Shown here in pieces: positions 9,257 to 19,509 of a DNA stretch of 35,632 nucleotides. The first letter of the stretch is position 1. Every line of letters begins with the position of its first letter. Under the pieces are notes generated by a model. That model did no database searches, was not told the DNA's origin, and saw nothing but the letters and a program-made list of their open reading frames with translations. This DNA comes from an uncultured Aureispira sp. (GTDB lineage Bacteria > Bacteroidota > Bacteroidia > Chitinophagales > Saprospiraceae): positions 1-35,632 of the forward strand of contig CALDEP010000038.1 of NCBI GenBank assembly GCA_937942475.1, given 5' to 3'. Position numbers and translations under genes: made by a program.

Positions 9257-10264
9257 TTACCTAAATATTTCTAGGCAATCATTGTATCTATTTTGATGTT
9301 TTCGTTTTTTATTTTCAAAGTTAAGCGTCAAAGAGATTTCATGTGCGCCTCCTGACTCTGCTCCTAACTTAGATACGGTTAAATCATAACTGTATCCCAA
9401 TTTAAAAACACCTTTCTGAATACCGACCATAAATATAACGGCATCAGCATTGGTAAAAGTATGTCGAAACCAAATTCCTCCCAAAAATATTCCGTATCGA
9501 GCGTAAGTACCGACATTTAGTTGGTGAAAATCTCTTTGTTTTACAAATAAGACATTTGGTGATAGAAACGCTTGTTTTCCTATTTTATTGTTCTTCGTCA
9601 AACGAATTTCACTTCCTGCATGTATAGCATAACGTATTGGCAATTCATCAGAGCCATTTTGATACGTGCTTAGAAAACTTTCTCTAGGAGTGGTTAAATG
9701 TTTTACAGAAACACCTGCATAAAAATAAGGGGTGTTCACCAATATACCGGTTCCTAAATCAAAGTAATTAATACTAGAACTACCTTGCGCTTCATTGGTG
9801 GGGTTCGTGTTTCCATTCACATCCACCGATCCTGTTGCTAAATTTAACTGATCTAAAAAGACCAATTTGTTCCAAGCTAGTCTAGAATTTACAAAACTTC
9901 CTTCTAAGCCAGCACGAATATAGAATTTTTTTGAAAATCGAATGTCATAAGCGTAAAATAACCCGACTCGATAGGTCGCATAAATTCCGCCACCCGCTAT
10001 ATCTGCTTCCACCAAAGCTCCAAAACCACTATTTAGTTTAGAAGCATAATGACTCACCGAAACGGCATAAGTAGCATAAGCATCGGGTATATTCGGCCAT
10101 TGATTTCTATAATTCAACGTAACTACGGGTGCTTCTACCAAGCCTGTTAAAGCTGGATTGAGTTGCATTGGCGCAGCAAAAAACTGACTATAAACAGGAT
10201 CCTGTGCTTTAATTTCGGCACAAAACAACAATAATCCTAAGAGTATAAGAAGTCTATATTTCAT
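9257..10264 (-). CDS. PorP/SprF family type IX secretion outer-membrane protein
   Basis: 335-residue predicted outer-membrane beta-barrel of the PorP/SprF family. A signal peptide of about 20 residues is followed by the family's standard opening QDPVYSQFFAAPMQLNPALTG, then alternating amphipathic strands to the C-terminus. PorP is a core T9SS component; SprF-type paralogues are needed for export of particular large adhesins such as SprB and usually sit beside the adhesin gene. Here the neighbour is gldJ, downstream with a 61-base gap, so I cannot tell whether this is the core PorP or a specialised SprF. It diverges from porU across an 839-base spacer. Confidence 0.88.
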   Translation of the reverse strand: MKYRLLILLGLLLFCAEIKAQDPVYSQFFAAPMQLNPALTGLVEAPVVTLNYRNQWPNIPDAYATYAVSVSHYASKLNSGFGALVEADIAGGGIYATYRVGLFYAYDIRFSKKFYIRAGLEGSFVNSRLAWNKLVFLDQLNLATGSVDVNGNTNPTNEAQGSSSINYFDLGTGILVNTPYFYAGVSVKHLTTPRESFLSTYQNGSDELPIRYAIHAGSEIRLTKNNKIGKQAFLSPNVLFVKQRDFHQLNVGTYARYGIFLGGIWFRHTFTNADAVIFMVGIQKGVFKLGYSYDLTVSKLGAESGGAHEISLTLNFENKKRKHQNRYNDCLEIFR

Positions 10265-11103
10265 AACATTCTATTTGGAGGGTGGGCAATTGATAACCAT
10301 GTTGCAGTAGTATCAGACAAAACTTAAATGTCTTTTATTTTGCATCCATGGAATAAATAAATTCTTTCAAACACAAGAATTTATCCTTGACCATCCTTTA
10401 ACGACGATAAAAGTACACTTATTTTCAAGTTTATCCTAAATTACTTTTTATTACAGTAGTTATTTTCTGCATGATTTATCTTTTTCCTATTACAATTGTA
10501 AAAAAATGGATGTACAAAATCCATACAGAGAAGAAAACTAGCGCATTCTTTTGGTGTGAATTGTTGAGAAGGTAGACTATAACATAACGACTAAATTTAT
10601 AAATTGTTAGGTCAAAAGTTGGGAACTTTACCATAAAGATAGACCATCTAAGGCATAATGTCAATTTAAGAACGTGCAGCGTATTTTTTTGAATAAAGAT
10701 GGTAGGTTTTTTAACAATTCGTTCACATTTCTCTTTTTTCTACGTTTTAATAATGTTTAATAGACTCATTCTATGTTTTTTTTTAATTCAAATTCATCTA
10801 TGATATAATTTTTACCCTAATCTAATAGTTCGACAAAATCCTTCCTTGCTTTTATCAGCAATTGCAATTTTGCAACAACATTTTCTAAAACAAATAGACC
10901 AACCGTCTAACTATTATTTTTACCAAAGTTGCTTTTGTCCCTGCTTGAGTTTCCTAAGCTTGAGTACTTGTTCTCTCCTAAAATAGCCTCTCCTACACTA
11001 TTAACAGAACAATTGGGTATCAATAAATGCTTTTTATAAAACAATTATATTTTTGATAGCACTCCCTATCTCTGCTAGATTATTATTCTAAAAAAAGAAC
11101 TTA
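10265..11103. promoter_or_regulatory. Divergent intergenic region between porP/sprF and the first porU
   Basis: 839 bases with no convincing gene. A 62-codon reading frame on the minus strand (10476-10664) has no recognisable features and I reject it. The right half contains a block (TCTATGATATAATTTTTACC at 10797-10816) that recurs before the second porU, and the last 20 bases before the porU start (TTCTAAAAAAAGAA) are also shared with the second copy. The left half must carry the porP/sprF promoter, which I could not place. Confidence 0.5.
10797..10816 (+). promoter_or_regulatory. Conserved upstream block of the first porU, probable promoter or leader signal
   Basis: The block matches 15196-15213 upstream of the second porU almost base for base (TCTATGRTATAATTTT) and lies at a similar distance from its gene (307 versus 278 bases). 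Surrounding sequence is much less alike. Its TATAAT core could be a -10-like element. The function is inferred from conservation only. Confidence 0.45.
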
Positions 11104-14100
11104 ATGCTTAAATCTATTTTTAAAGCAGGTCTACTAACCTTTATGTTTAGTACAAGCTCCTATGCGCAAACCACCACAGAAAGTATTGTCATTAATTGGG
11201 AAGAACAGCCACGCCAATATCAACTTTCTGAAGAACATACCTTACATTATTTATATTTTGAAGAGGCTAATTACAATGAATCCAAGCCTCAAATTCCAAT
11301 TTTTTCTAAACAAATTCCATTAACACAATATGGCGATTTAACCGCACGATTAATCAATGAACAATATGCGCCTCTAAATAACACAGAGCTTATTGATTTA
11401 TCTGCCATTGACGATATTGAAATTGAAACAGCAAGTAGTTTTGCTCGTAGGCAAGCTGTTGGGGTGGTTTCTTTTGTCCCCATACGCAAAAATCCAAACT
11501 CTGGTGAATATGAAAAACTAATTCAGGCGGATGTACAAATTAACATTACACCCAAGCCTTCTCCTTATGGTAATGGTTCTACGAGTCGCAATTTCACGAC
11601 TGTTTCTAAACTATCTAATGGGACAATTTACAAAATTGCCGTCACCAGTACCGGTGTACAAAAGTTAGATTATGACTTTTTGAAGGATCTTGGAGTTGAT
11701 CTTGATAACCTAGACCCTCGTAACATTCAGCTATTAGGAAATGGCGGCAAACAACTCATCGAACGAATGGATGTCCCTATTGATGACGACCTTCTTGAGA
11801 ATAGAATCTTTGTCTCAGGAGAAGCGGATGGCAGTTTTGATCAAAATGATTATATTTTGTTTTATGGTGTTGGCACTAGAAACTGGACTTATAATCCAAA
11901 TATAGCCTGTGGTAAATATCAACACAGCATCAATCCTTATACCGATGAGAGTTATTATTTTATAAAAATTGGCGCTACCAATGGCTTGCGTATTCAGAAT
12001 CGAGCTTCTATTGGAATAGGCAACTATACGACGACTAGTTATGATGCTTTGGCACATCACGAAGTGGATGAAACAAATTTGATGGAAGAAGAATTTTCTA
12101 TTCCTCCTTCTGGAAGAACTTGGTATGGGGAGTCTTTTAGAACAACAAGAACCAGAAATTTTAATTTTACGTTTTCTAATAGAATAGAAAGCGAGCCTGT
12201 TTTCATTCAATCTGATTTAGCCGCACGTGTTTTTAGTGCAGGTTCTGCAACGCTAAGAGCGAATGGTAATTTGATTGGGAATCCAGTTAATGCATCTGTT
12301 ACAACCGTTTATATCTATTCTAACTATGCCACTCGATTACAATTCCCTTGTACCCCAAGCCTACTTTCTGGTCAAAACATTGACCTCCAAATTAATTTGA
12401 ATCATTCTAGTACAGCAGCAGAAATGTGGCTCAACTACTTGTCCTTGCAAGCACGTTGTCAGTTGACTTTTGATAATGGGCAATTCTCTTTTAGAGACAG
12501 TCGATCTTTGGGGCAAGGAAGTGCTAGTTATCAACTCAATAATGCCAACAATCTAATGCTTTGGGACGTGACAGATCCTAGTAATGTGTTCAATCAAGAG
12601 TATACAGGTTCTGGAACGATTTCTTTTGGAGCAGATGCTAGTATTATTCGTGAGTTTGTGGCTTTTGATAACAATCAATTTTACGTTCCATTGAATAGAG
12701 GAAGCGTTAACAATCAAAATTTACACGCGATTACCACGCCGCCTGATGCTATTTTTGTCGTCCATGCTTCTCTAAGAGCAGAAGCAGAGCGTTTGGCAGC
12801 ACATCGCAGAAGTCATGATAACATGACGATTGATGTGATTGATGTTGCAGACATTTACAATGAATTTGCTTCTGGCAGCCCTGATATTACGGCTATTCGA
12901 AATTTCTGTAAGATGCTCTATGAAAGAGAAACGGCTACAGATCAATTCACCCATTTATTATTATTTGGAATCGGTTCTTTTGATTATAAATCTCTTGGAG
13001 CAAACCGCACAGAAGCCAATAATCCAAACTTGATTCCACTTTATGAGACCTTGGAATCAATGAATCCTATTGATACCTATACTTCTGATGATTATTTTGC
13101 TTTGTTAGATGATCACGAAAGAATGGAATTCTTTAGTTTATTAGATATTGCTGTTGGGCGACTTCCTGCGGCTACCCTTAGCGAAGCCAAAACTCTGGTG
13201 GATAAAATTGTCTATTATGAAACATCAAACAACATTCTAAGAGATTGGAAAAACAGGATTTGTTTTGTAGCAGACGATGAAGATGAGAACCTACATTTTG
13301 ACGATGCAGAACATGTGGTTCAGGTGATGGAGCAACAGAGTAATAATTATAACAGTGACAAAATATACATAGATGCTTTTCAACAAGTTAGTACGTCTGG
13401 TGGCGAGCGTTATCCTGACGCTAAAAATGCCTTTTTAGACGTCTTATTCAAAGGTTCCTTTATTGTGAATTATCTAGGACATGGCGGAAGTGATGGCTGG
13501 ACACAAGAACGTATTTTTACAAGTAATGATATTACTAAGTTATCGAACAAAGATAAACTACCTTTTTTCATTACTGCTACCTGCTCTTTTGGACCTCATG
13601 ACGACCCTACAGAGGTTTCTGCGGGTGAGTTGTTATTACTAAACCCTAATGGTGGTGCTATTTCTTTGTTTACAACCGTTCGTGTTGTTCTAGCAAACGA
13701 CAATGCAACATTAGTTCGTCATACCTTTGATGTTCTATTTGACAAAAACTCAAATGGAAAAATGCATACAACAGGGGAAATCCTAAGGCTTGCTAAAAAT
13801 AATGCTGCCATTCCATCCCCTATAAATTCTAGAAAGTATGCCTTATTAGGCGATCCAACCATGACTTTAGCTTACCCTAAACATCAGGTTAAAACAACTC
13901 GAATTAACAATCGCCCCGTCTCCAATCAGGATACTATTCGTGCTTTAGATTTTGTTACTATTTCTGGTGAAATCACAGATGATAATGGCAATAAAATATC
14001 CAATTTTAATGGCACGATTTATCCTACTGTCTTTGATAAAGAAGATCGTTTGTCTACGCTTGGACATGACATCAAAAGTCATCCTTCAACTTTCTTTTTG

Positions 14101-14991
14101 CGTAAAAAAATAATTTTCAAAGGGCAAGCTAGTGTCATCAATGGCGAATTCACCTACTCCTTTGTCGTGCCCAAAGATATTAATTACACGATGGGCTATG
14201 GCAAAATATCTTATTACGCTGAAAACAACAACCACCTAGATGCACATGGTTATTATAATGGTCTTGTTATTGGTGGATCAAATCCCAATGCGCCTATTGA
14301 TAATGAAGGTCCAGAAGTGCTGGTTTATATGAATACGGAAAGCTTTGCTAGGGGTGGAATGACAGATCCAAATCCCATCTTATTAGTAAAATTATATGAC
14401 GAACATGGCGTAAACACCGTTGGCAATAGCATTGGACATGATTTAACAGCCGTGCTTCGCCCCTTAGATGCGACCAAAGAGTCGACCATTGTTCTGAATG
14501 ATTTTTACGAATCGACAAAGGATGATTATACGAGAGGAACCGTTAGTTATCCGCTCAAAGATCTAGAGCCTGGTTTGCATCATGTTAGGGTCAAAGCTTG
14601 GGATGTGTTTAATAATCCAGGAGAAGGTTCTACAGAATTTGTTGTCGCAGAATCTGCAGATATGGCATTGGCGCATGTCTTAAATTATCCAAATCCATTT
14701 ACAACAAGTACCAACTTTCAATTTGAACACAATTTACCTTATCAATCCTTAGACGTGCAGGTTCAAATTTATACGGTTTCAGGCAAATTAGTCAAAACCA
14801 TTGCTCACGACATCAGTGCTGAAGAGAATGAAGGGTATCGGGTGGATAATATTCATTGGGATGGACTGGACGATTATGGCGATCGAATTGGTAAAGGCGT
14901 TTATATTTACAAAATATTGGTTCAAGCAGAAGGAGCTACTGATCAGGCAAAACAGAACAGCGAGTTTCAAAAATTAGTTATTCTAAAATAA
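11104..14991 (+). CDS. porU: Type IX secretion sortase PorU, first tandem copy
   Basis: 1295-residue cell-surface cysteine protease of family C25 (gingipain-like). PorU removes the C-terminal signal from T9SS cargo and attaches the cargo to an anionic glycolipid, working with PorV in the attachment complex. A signal peptide (about 1-21, ending SSYAQ) is followed by an N-terminal beta-rich region. The C25 catalytic domain at about 540-900 has His793 in NYLGHGGSDGW and Cys827 in ITATCSFGPHDDP. The C-terminal region ends in a FlgD-like/T9SS-type domain (LNYPNPFTTSTNFQFEH, YTVSGKLVKTI, GDRIGKGVYIYKI). PorU itself keeps such a domain uncleaved in Porphyromonas. The second copy follows 482 bases downstream with identical length and the same catalytic residue numbers. 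In the stretches compared, this copy uses more CGA/CGC and GGG codons than the second. Both copies look intact. Confidence 0.93.
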   Translation: MLKSIFKAGLLTFMFSTSSYAQTTTESIVINWEEQPRQYQLSEEHTLHYLYFEEANYNESKPQIPIFSKQIPLTQYGDLTARLINEQYAPLNNTELIDLSAIDDIEIETASSFARRQAVGVVSFVPIRKNPNSGEYEKLIQADVQINITPKPSPYGNGSTSRNFTTVSKLSNGTIYKIAVTSTGVQKLDYDFLKDLGVDLDNLDPRNIQLLGNGGKQLIERMDVPIDDDLLENRIFVSGEADGSFDQNDYILFYGVGTRNWTYNPNIACGKYQHSINPYTDESYYFIKIGATNGLRIQNRASIGIGNYTTTSYDALAHHEVDETNLMEEEFSIPPSGRTWYGESFRTTRTRNFNFTFSNRIESEPVFIQSDLAARVFSAGSATLRANGNLIGNPVNASVTTVYIYSNYATRLQFPCTPSLLSGQNIDLQINLNHSSTAAEMWLNYLSLQARCQLTFDNGQFSFRDSRSLGQGSASYQLNNANNLMLWDVTDPSNVFNQEYTGSGTISFGADASIIREFVAFDNNQFYVPLNRGSVNNQNLHAITTPPDAIFVVHASLRAEAERLAAHRRSHDNMTIDVIDVADIYNEFASGSPDITAIRNFCKMLYERETATDQFTHLLLFGIGSFDYKSLGANRTEANNPNLIPLYETLESMNPIDTYTSDDYFALLDDHERMEFFSLLDIAVGRLPAATLSEAKTLVDKIVYYETSNNILRDWKNRICFVADDEDENLHFDDAEHVVQVMEQQSNNYNSDKIYIDAFQQVSTSGGERYPDAKNAFLDVLFKGSFIVNYLGHGGSDGWTQERIFTSNDITKLSNKDKLPFFITATCSFGPHDDPTEVSAGELLLLNPNGGAISLFTTVRVVLANDNATLVRHTFDVLFDKNSNGKMHTTGEILRLAKNNAAIPSPINSRKYALLGDPTMTLAYPKHQVKTTRINNRPVSNQDTIRALDFVTISGEITDDNGNKISNFNGTIYPTVFDKEDRLSTLGHDIKSHPSTFFLRKKIIFKGQASVINGEFTYSFVVPKDINYTMGYGKISYYAENNNHLDAHGYYNGLVIGGSNPNAPIDNEGPEVLVYMNTESFARGGMTDPNPILLVKLYDEHGVNTVGNSIGHDLTAVLRPLDATKESTIVLNDFYESTKDDYTRGTVSYPLKDLEPGLHHVRVKAWDVFNNPGEGSTEFVVAESADMALAHVLNYPNPFTTSTNFQFEHNLPYQSLDVQVQIYTVSGKLVKTIAHDISAEENEGYRVDNIHWDGLDDYGDRIGKGVYIYKILVQAEGATDQAKQNSEFQKLVILK

Positions 14992-15006
14992 GTAGCTTTA
15001 CTACAG

Positions 15007-15044
15007 GGCAAAAGAGATCGTCTTGATTAACGATCCCTTTTGTC
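15007..15044 (+). terminator. Likely terminator of the first porU
   Basis: Imperfect 15-bp inverted repeat (GGCAAAAGAGATCGT / ACGATCCCTTTTGTC) with an 8-base loop, starting 16 bases past the stop. The following T-run is weak and interrupted. Confidence 0.6.
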
Positions 15045-15195
15045 TTGTATCCTTATTTTGCAGTTTGTCATTTTTTTTATCAAAAAACGTATTTATTTTT
15101 ATTTATACATCAACACTTTTAACTTTGTGCACGTTCTATCAATACAAGCACTCAAAATACTTTTTTTAGAATTTTAAATGATACGCTCAATAATA

Positions 15196-15213
15196 TCTAT
15201 GGTATAATTTTAC
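15196..15213 (+). promoter_or_regulatory. Conserved upstream block of the second porU
   Basis: TCTATGGTATAATTTTAC matches the block at 10797-10816 upstream of the first porU, 278 bases before the start codon. It may be promoter or leader sequence retained since the duplication. Confidence 0.45.
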
Positions 15214-15473
15214 ATTAAAAAACCTTTACTTTACTATTTTTTTACTTGGTTTCTTAATTAAGAAAAGAATCAGGAATTTGTAATTTTTTCAAGCATCCCA
15301 ACTTTTTGGCTATTTTGTTTGTCCTAGTTATAGTTCCTCTTACGTAATTCTAAATAGAGTTTGATATATTACATCATCAGCTTTGTATAGAAAGATTCTG
15401 TACCCTTGCTCATTATATCTTATATAGTAGTATCCTATAACTACTATATTATCATTCTAAAAAACAGAAAACA

Positions 15474-18400
15474 ATGCTTCAGTCAATTTTTAAGGCATTA
15501 TTATTAACACTTATTGTTAGTAGCAGTTTATATGCTCAAACCATTACCGAGTCGATCGACTTAAAATGGGAGGAACAACCTCGTCAATACAAGCTTTCCG
15601 AAGATCATACACTTCATTATATGCATTTTGAAGATGCTAGTTATGATGAGTCCAAACCTCAATTTCCAATTTTCTCTAAACAAATTCGCCTAAATACTTA
15701 TGGTGACTTAAATGTTAGATTAGTCAATGAGCAATATACGCCCTTGGCAAATACTAGTGAGTTGGATTTGTCTGAAATTGGAGCGCTTAATATTGAGACA
15801 GCGGTAAGTTTTGTTCGTAGACAACCTGTAGGAGTTGTTTATTTTATGCCAATTCGCAAAAATCCAACAACAGGGCAATATGAAAAATTAGTTCGTGCAG
15901 ATTTGCAAATTAATGTCAGCCCAAAAGTTTCCCCTTACAGCAGTGTTTCTAATAGTCGTAACTTTACAAATACCTCTAAATTATCGGACGGACTTATTTA
16001 TAAGATTGCTGTTACAAGCACTGGAGTCCAAAAACTAGATTATGACTTTCTAAAAAGTCTTGGTATAGATGTGGATAATATTGATCCTAGAAAAATTCAA
16101 CTGTTAGGAAATGGAGGAAATAAATTAATCGAACGCATGGATGTTGCCATTACAGATGACCTCCTTGAAAATAGAATCTTTGTATCTGGAGAATCAGATG
16201 GTAGTTTTGATCAAAGTGACTATCTCCTATTTTATGGTGTTGGGACTAAAAACTGGTCGTATAATAGTAGTGCTACTTGTAATAATTTCAGCCACAGCAC
16301 GAATCCATATACAGATGAAAGTTACTACTTCATAAAAATTAGTGGTACCAATGGTTTGCGTATGACAAACAGAACTTCTGTAGCAGGTACAAGTTATACA
16401 ACGAATAGTTACGATGCCTTGGCACACCATGAAGTAGATGAAACCAACTTAATGGAACAAGAATTTGCCTTGCCTCCTTCTGGAAGAGAGTGGTATGGGG
16501 AGTCTTTTAGAACAACAAGAACTAGAAATTTTAACTTCGATTTCCAAAACAGAATAGAAACGGAACCTGTTATCATTAAATCAGATTTAGCAGTTCGTGT
16601 ATTCAGTCCAGGTACAGCAACACTTAGAGCGAATGGCAATTTGATTGGTAATCCAGTAAATACAGCATCCACTACTGTTTATGTTTATTCTGACTATGCA
16701 AAACGATTGACCTTCCCTTGTAGTTCTAATCTATTATCAGGACAAAGTATTGATCTAGAAATTAACTTAAACCATACTAGTACAGCAGCAGAAATGTGGC
16801 TTAACTATTTGTCTTTACAAGCACGTTGTCAATTAAGTTTTTCTAATGGTCAATTGACTTTTAGAGACACTCGTTCTTTAGGACAGGGAAATGCCACTTA
16901 TCAACTTAGCAATGCTAATAATTTAACGGTTTGGGATGTAACAGATCCTAACAATATTTTCATTCAAGATTATACGGGTTCTGGAAATATTTCTTTTGGA
17001 GCAGATGCAAGCGTACTTCGTGAGTTTGTTGCTTTTGATAACAATCAATTTTATGTTCCATTAGATAAAGGAACCGTTGCTAATCAAAATTTACACGGAA
17101 TTACAACGCCACCAGATGCTGTATTTGTTGTCCACTCTTCTTTAAGAGCAGAGGCAGATCGTTTGGCGGCACATCGTAGAAGCCATGATAACATCACGGT
17201 AGATGTGGTGAATGTAGAAGACATCTACAACGAATTTTCTTCTGGTAACCCAGATGTAACGGCTATTCGTGATTTTTGTAGAATGTTATATCAAAGAGGA
17301 ACGGCGACAGATGAATTTACGCATTTATTGTTGTTTGGAATTGGTTCTTTTGATTACAAATCTCTTGGAGATAGTCGGACACCAGCAAACAATCCCAACT
17401 TAGTTCCAGTCTATGAGACGCAAGAATCCATGCATCCAATTAACACCTATACTTCAGATGATTATTTTGCCTTATTGGATGATAATGAAAGTATGCCTGT
17501 TTTTGGTTTGTTAGATATTGCTGTTGGACGTCTTCCTGCTGCTAATATTGCAGAAGCAAGAACCTTTGTTAATAAAATTGTTCATTATGAAACCAATCCT
17601 GTTGTTCTAAATGACTGGAAAAATAGATTGTGTTTTGTAGGTGATGATGGAGATAATAATTTGCACTTTTATGATGCAGAAGGTGTTGCCATCACGGCAG
17701 GACAGCAAGACAGTACCTATAATATCGAAAAGGTTTATTTAGATGCCTTTCAGCAAGTAAGTACCTCTGGTGGAGAACGTTATCCTGATGCAAGAAATGC
17801 TTTATTAGATATTTTGTTCAAAGGTACCTTTATCGTGAATTATCTAGGACATGGAGGAGATGATGGTTGGACACAAGAGCGTGTATTTACAAGTAGTGAT
17901 ATCAATGCTTTAACGAATATTGATAAATTGCCGCTCTTTATTACAGCAACCTGTTCTTTTGGACCACACGATGATCCATCAACTGTTTCTGCTGGAGAGT
18001 TATTATTATTAAATCCAAATGGAGGTGCTATTTCTGTTCTGACAACGGTACGAGTAGTAATTGCTTCGCACAATGAGCGTTTGGTACGAAATACCTTTAA
18101 TGTTATTTTTGACAGACAGGCAAATGGGCAGATGTTAACAACTGGAGAAGTTTTACAGTTTTCTAAAAACAATGCTGCCATTTCACCACCTGTCAACTCT
18201 AGAAAATATGCCTTGTTAGGAGATCCAACGATGAAGTTGGCTTACCCTAGACATAATATTCAAACGACTCAAATCAATAATCAAGCGGTTACGAATCTAG
18301 ATACCATTCGTGCCTTGGAATTGGTCACTATTTCTGGTGATGTTGTCGATAATAGTGGCGTAAAGGTTTCTAATTTTAATGGAACTATTTACCCAACTGT

Positions 18401-19361
18401 ATTTGATAAACAAGATCGTTTGTATACTTTAGGAAATGATGCTGGAAGTTTTGCAGATGATTTCTTTTTGCGTAAAAAAATCATCTTCAAAGGGCAAGCT
18501 AGTGTTGTTAACGGAAGCTTTACCTTCTCTTTTGTGGTTCCCAAAGACATTAATTACTCGCTAGGCTACGGGAAAATATCTTACTATGCCGAAGATCAAT
18601 CTGTATTTGATGCCCATGGTAATTATGATGGGCTTATTGTTGGAGGTTCTAACCCGAATCCACCAATTGATAATGAAGGACCAGAAGTTTTGGTTTATAT
18701 GAATACGGAACAGTTTGCAAGAGGAGGAATTACAGACAACAATCCTAAATTGTTGGTTAAATTGTACGATGAGAATGGTATTAATACCGTAGGAAATAGT
18801 ATTGGGCATGATTTGACGGCAAAACTAACGACTCCAAAGCAAGAGGAAGAATTGGAATATATCTTGAATGATTTTTATGAATCAACAAAAGATGACTACA
18901 CCAGAGGAACGGTTGTTTATCCTTTAAAAGATTTAGAGCCTGGTTTACATACCGTGAAGGTTAAAGCTTGGGATGTTTTTAATAATCCAGGAGAAGGTTC
19001 TACAGAATTTATTGTAGCCGAATCCGCAGATATGGCTTTAGCACACGTTCTAAATTATCCAAATCCATTTACAACAAGTACTAATTTCCAGTTTGAGCAT
19101 AATTTACCTTATCAGTCTCTTGAAATTCAGGTTCAAATTTATACGGTTTCAGGTAAGCTGGTAAAGACCATTGGTCACGACATTAGTGCTGAAGGAAATA
19201 ATGGTTATCGTGTAGATGACATTCACTGGGATGGATTGGATGATTATGGCGACCGAATTGGTAAAGGCGTTTATATCTATAAAATACAAGTTCAAGCAGA
19301 AGGAGCAAGCGATAATGCCAAGCAAAGTAGTGCGTTCCAAAAATTAGTTATTCTAAAATAA
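15474..19361 (+). CDS. porU: Type IX secretion sortase PorU, second tandem copy
   Basis: 1295 residues, the same length as the upstream copy and co-linear with it, including catalytic His793 (NYLGHGGDDGW) and Cys827 (ITATCSFGPHDDP). By hand, 42 of the first 60 residues are identical; the catalytic and C-terminal regions are closer still. It has a signal peptide ending SLYAQ, the C25 peptidase domain, and the C-terminal region with LNYPNPFTTSTNFQFEH and GKGVYIYKI. In sampled stretches this copy prefers CGT and GGA where copy one has CGA/CGC and GGG, suggesting higher expression (inference). It is the copy next to porV, the normal partner, so it may be the housekeeping sortase and copy one a variant for other cargo. 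No broken residue separates the two. Most T9SS bacteria are described with a single porU. Confidence 0.93.
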   Translation: MLQSIFKALLLTLIVSSSLYAQTITESIDLKWEEQPRQYKLSEDHTLHYMHFEDASYDESKPQFPIFSKQIRLNTYGDLNVRLVNEQYTPLANTSELDLSEIGALNIETAVSFVRRQPVGVVYFMPIRKNPTTGQYEKLVRADLQINVSPKVSPYSSVSNSRNFTNTSKLSDGLIYKIAVTSTGVQKLDYDFLKSLGIDVDNIDPRKIQLLGNGGNKLIERMDVAITDDLLENRIFVSGESDGSFDQSDYLLFYGVGTKNWSYNSSATCNNFSHSTNPYTDESYYFIKISGTNGLRMTNRTSVAGTSYTTNSYDALAHHEVDETNLMEQEFALPPSGREWYGESFRTTRTRNFNFDFQNRIETEPVIIKSDLAVRVFSPGTATLRANGNLIGNPVNTASTTVYVYSDYAKRLTFPCSSNLLSGQSIDLEINLNHTSTAAEMWLNYLSLQARCQLSFSNGQLTFRDTRSLGQGNATYQLSNANNLTVWDVTDPNNIFIQDYTGSGNISFGADASVLREFVAFDNNQFYVPLDKGTVANQNLHGITTPPDAVFVVHSSLRAEADRLAAHRRSHDNITVDVVNVEDIYNEFSSGNPDVTAIRDFCRMLYQRGTATDEFTHLLLFGIGSFDYKSLGDSRTPANNPNLVPVYETQESMHPINTYTSDDYFALLDDNESMPVFGLLDIAVGRLPAANIAEARTFVNKIVHYETNPVVLNDWKNRLCFVGDDGDNNLHFYDAEGVAITAGQQDSTYNIEKVYLDAFQQVSTSGGERYPDARNALLDILFKGTFIVNYLGHGGDDGWTQERVFTSSDINALTNIDKLPLFITATCSFGPHDDPSTVSAGELLLLNPNGGAISVLTTVRVVIASHNERLVRNTFNVIFDRQANGQMLTTGEVLQFSKNNAAISPPVNSRKYALLGDPTMKLAYPRHNIQTTQINNQAVTNLDTIRALELVTISGDVVDNSGVKVSNFNGTIYPTVFDKQDRLYTLGNDAGSFADDFFLRKKIIFKGQASVVNGSFTFSFVVPKDINYSLGYGKISYYAEDQSVFDAHGNYDGLIVGGSNPNPPIDNEGPEVLVYMNTEQFARGGITDNNPKLLVKLYDENGINTVGNSIGHDLTAKLTTPKQEEELEYILNDFYESTKDDYTRGTVVYPLKDLEPGLHTVKVKAWDVFNNPGEGSTEFIVAESADMALAHVLNYPNPFTTSTNFQFEHNLPYQSLEIQVQIYTVSGKLVKTIGHDISAEGNNGYRVDDIHWDGLDDYGDRIGKGVYIYKIQVQAEGASDNAKQSSAFQKLVILK

Positions 19362-19438
19362 TTATAAAAATGGTTCTTTTGCAAATCGTGTGGAGTTTAA
19401 AACATAGGCTCTTTTTTTAACAGCTATGAATTGGGATA

Positions 19439-19509
19439 TAAGTTTTAAGTAGAAAGTCGTAAGTTGGTTATTATCAAAAGAAAACTTACGACTTTCTACT
19501 TAAAACTTA
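19439..19509 (+). repeat. Perfect 27-bp inverted repeat after the second porU
   Basis: Arms 19439-19465 and 19483-19509 are perfect reverse complements around a 17-base loop. Within the arms the word AAAACTTACGACT recurs directly at 19482 and 19502. It may work as a terminator or protect an RNA end, but the stem is far longer than a standard terminator and has no clean T-run. It resembles the other long AT-rich hairpins at 21310-21361 and 32128-32201 in design. Confidence 0.8.

Larger units (their letters stand above)
14992..15473 (+). promoter_or_regulatory. Spacer between the two porU copies
   Basis: 482 bases without a gene. It starts with a hairpin that probably ends the first porU transcript (15007-15044) and then carries a likely independent promoter region for the second copy, including a TAACTTTG box at 15120-15127 (TAnnTTTG type) and the block shared with the first copy at 15196-15213. 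The final bases before the start codon (TTCTAAAAAACAGAA) resemble the leader of copy one, so the duplication probably included upstream DNA. Confidence 0.5.

Noticed and set aside
10476-10664. 62-codon open frame on the minus strand in the porP/porU spacer
   Set aside because: Low-complexity hydrophobic text, no recognisable domain and no operon context; open frames of this size are expected by chance in AT-rich DNA.
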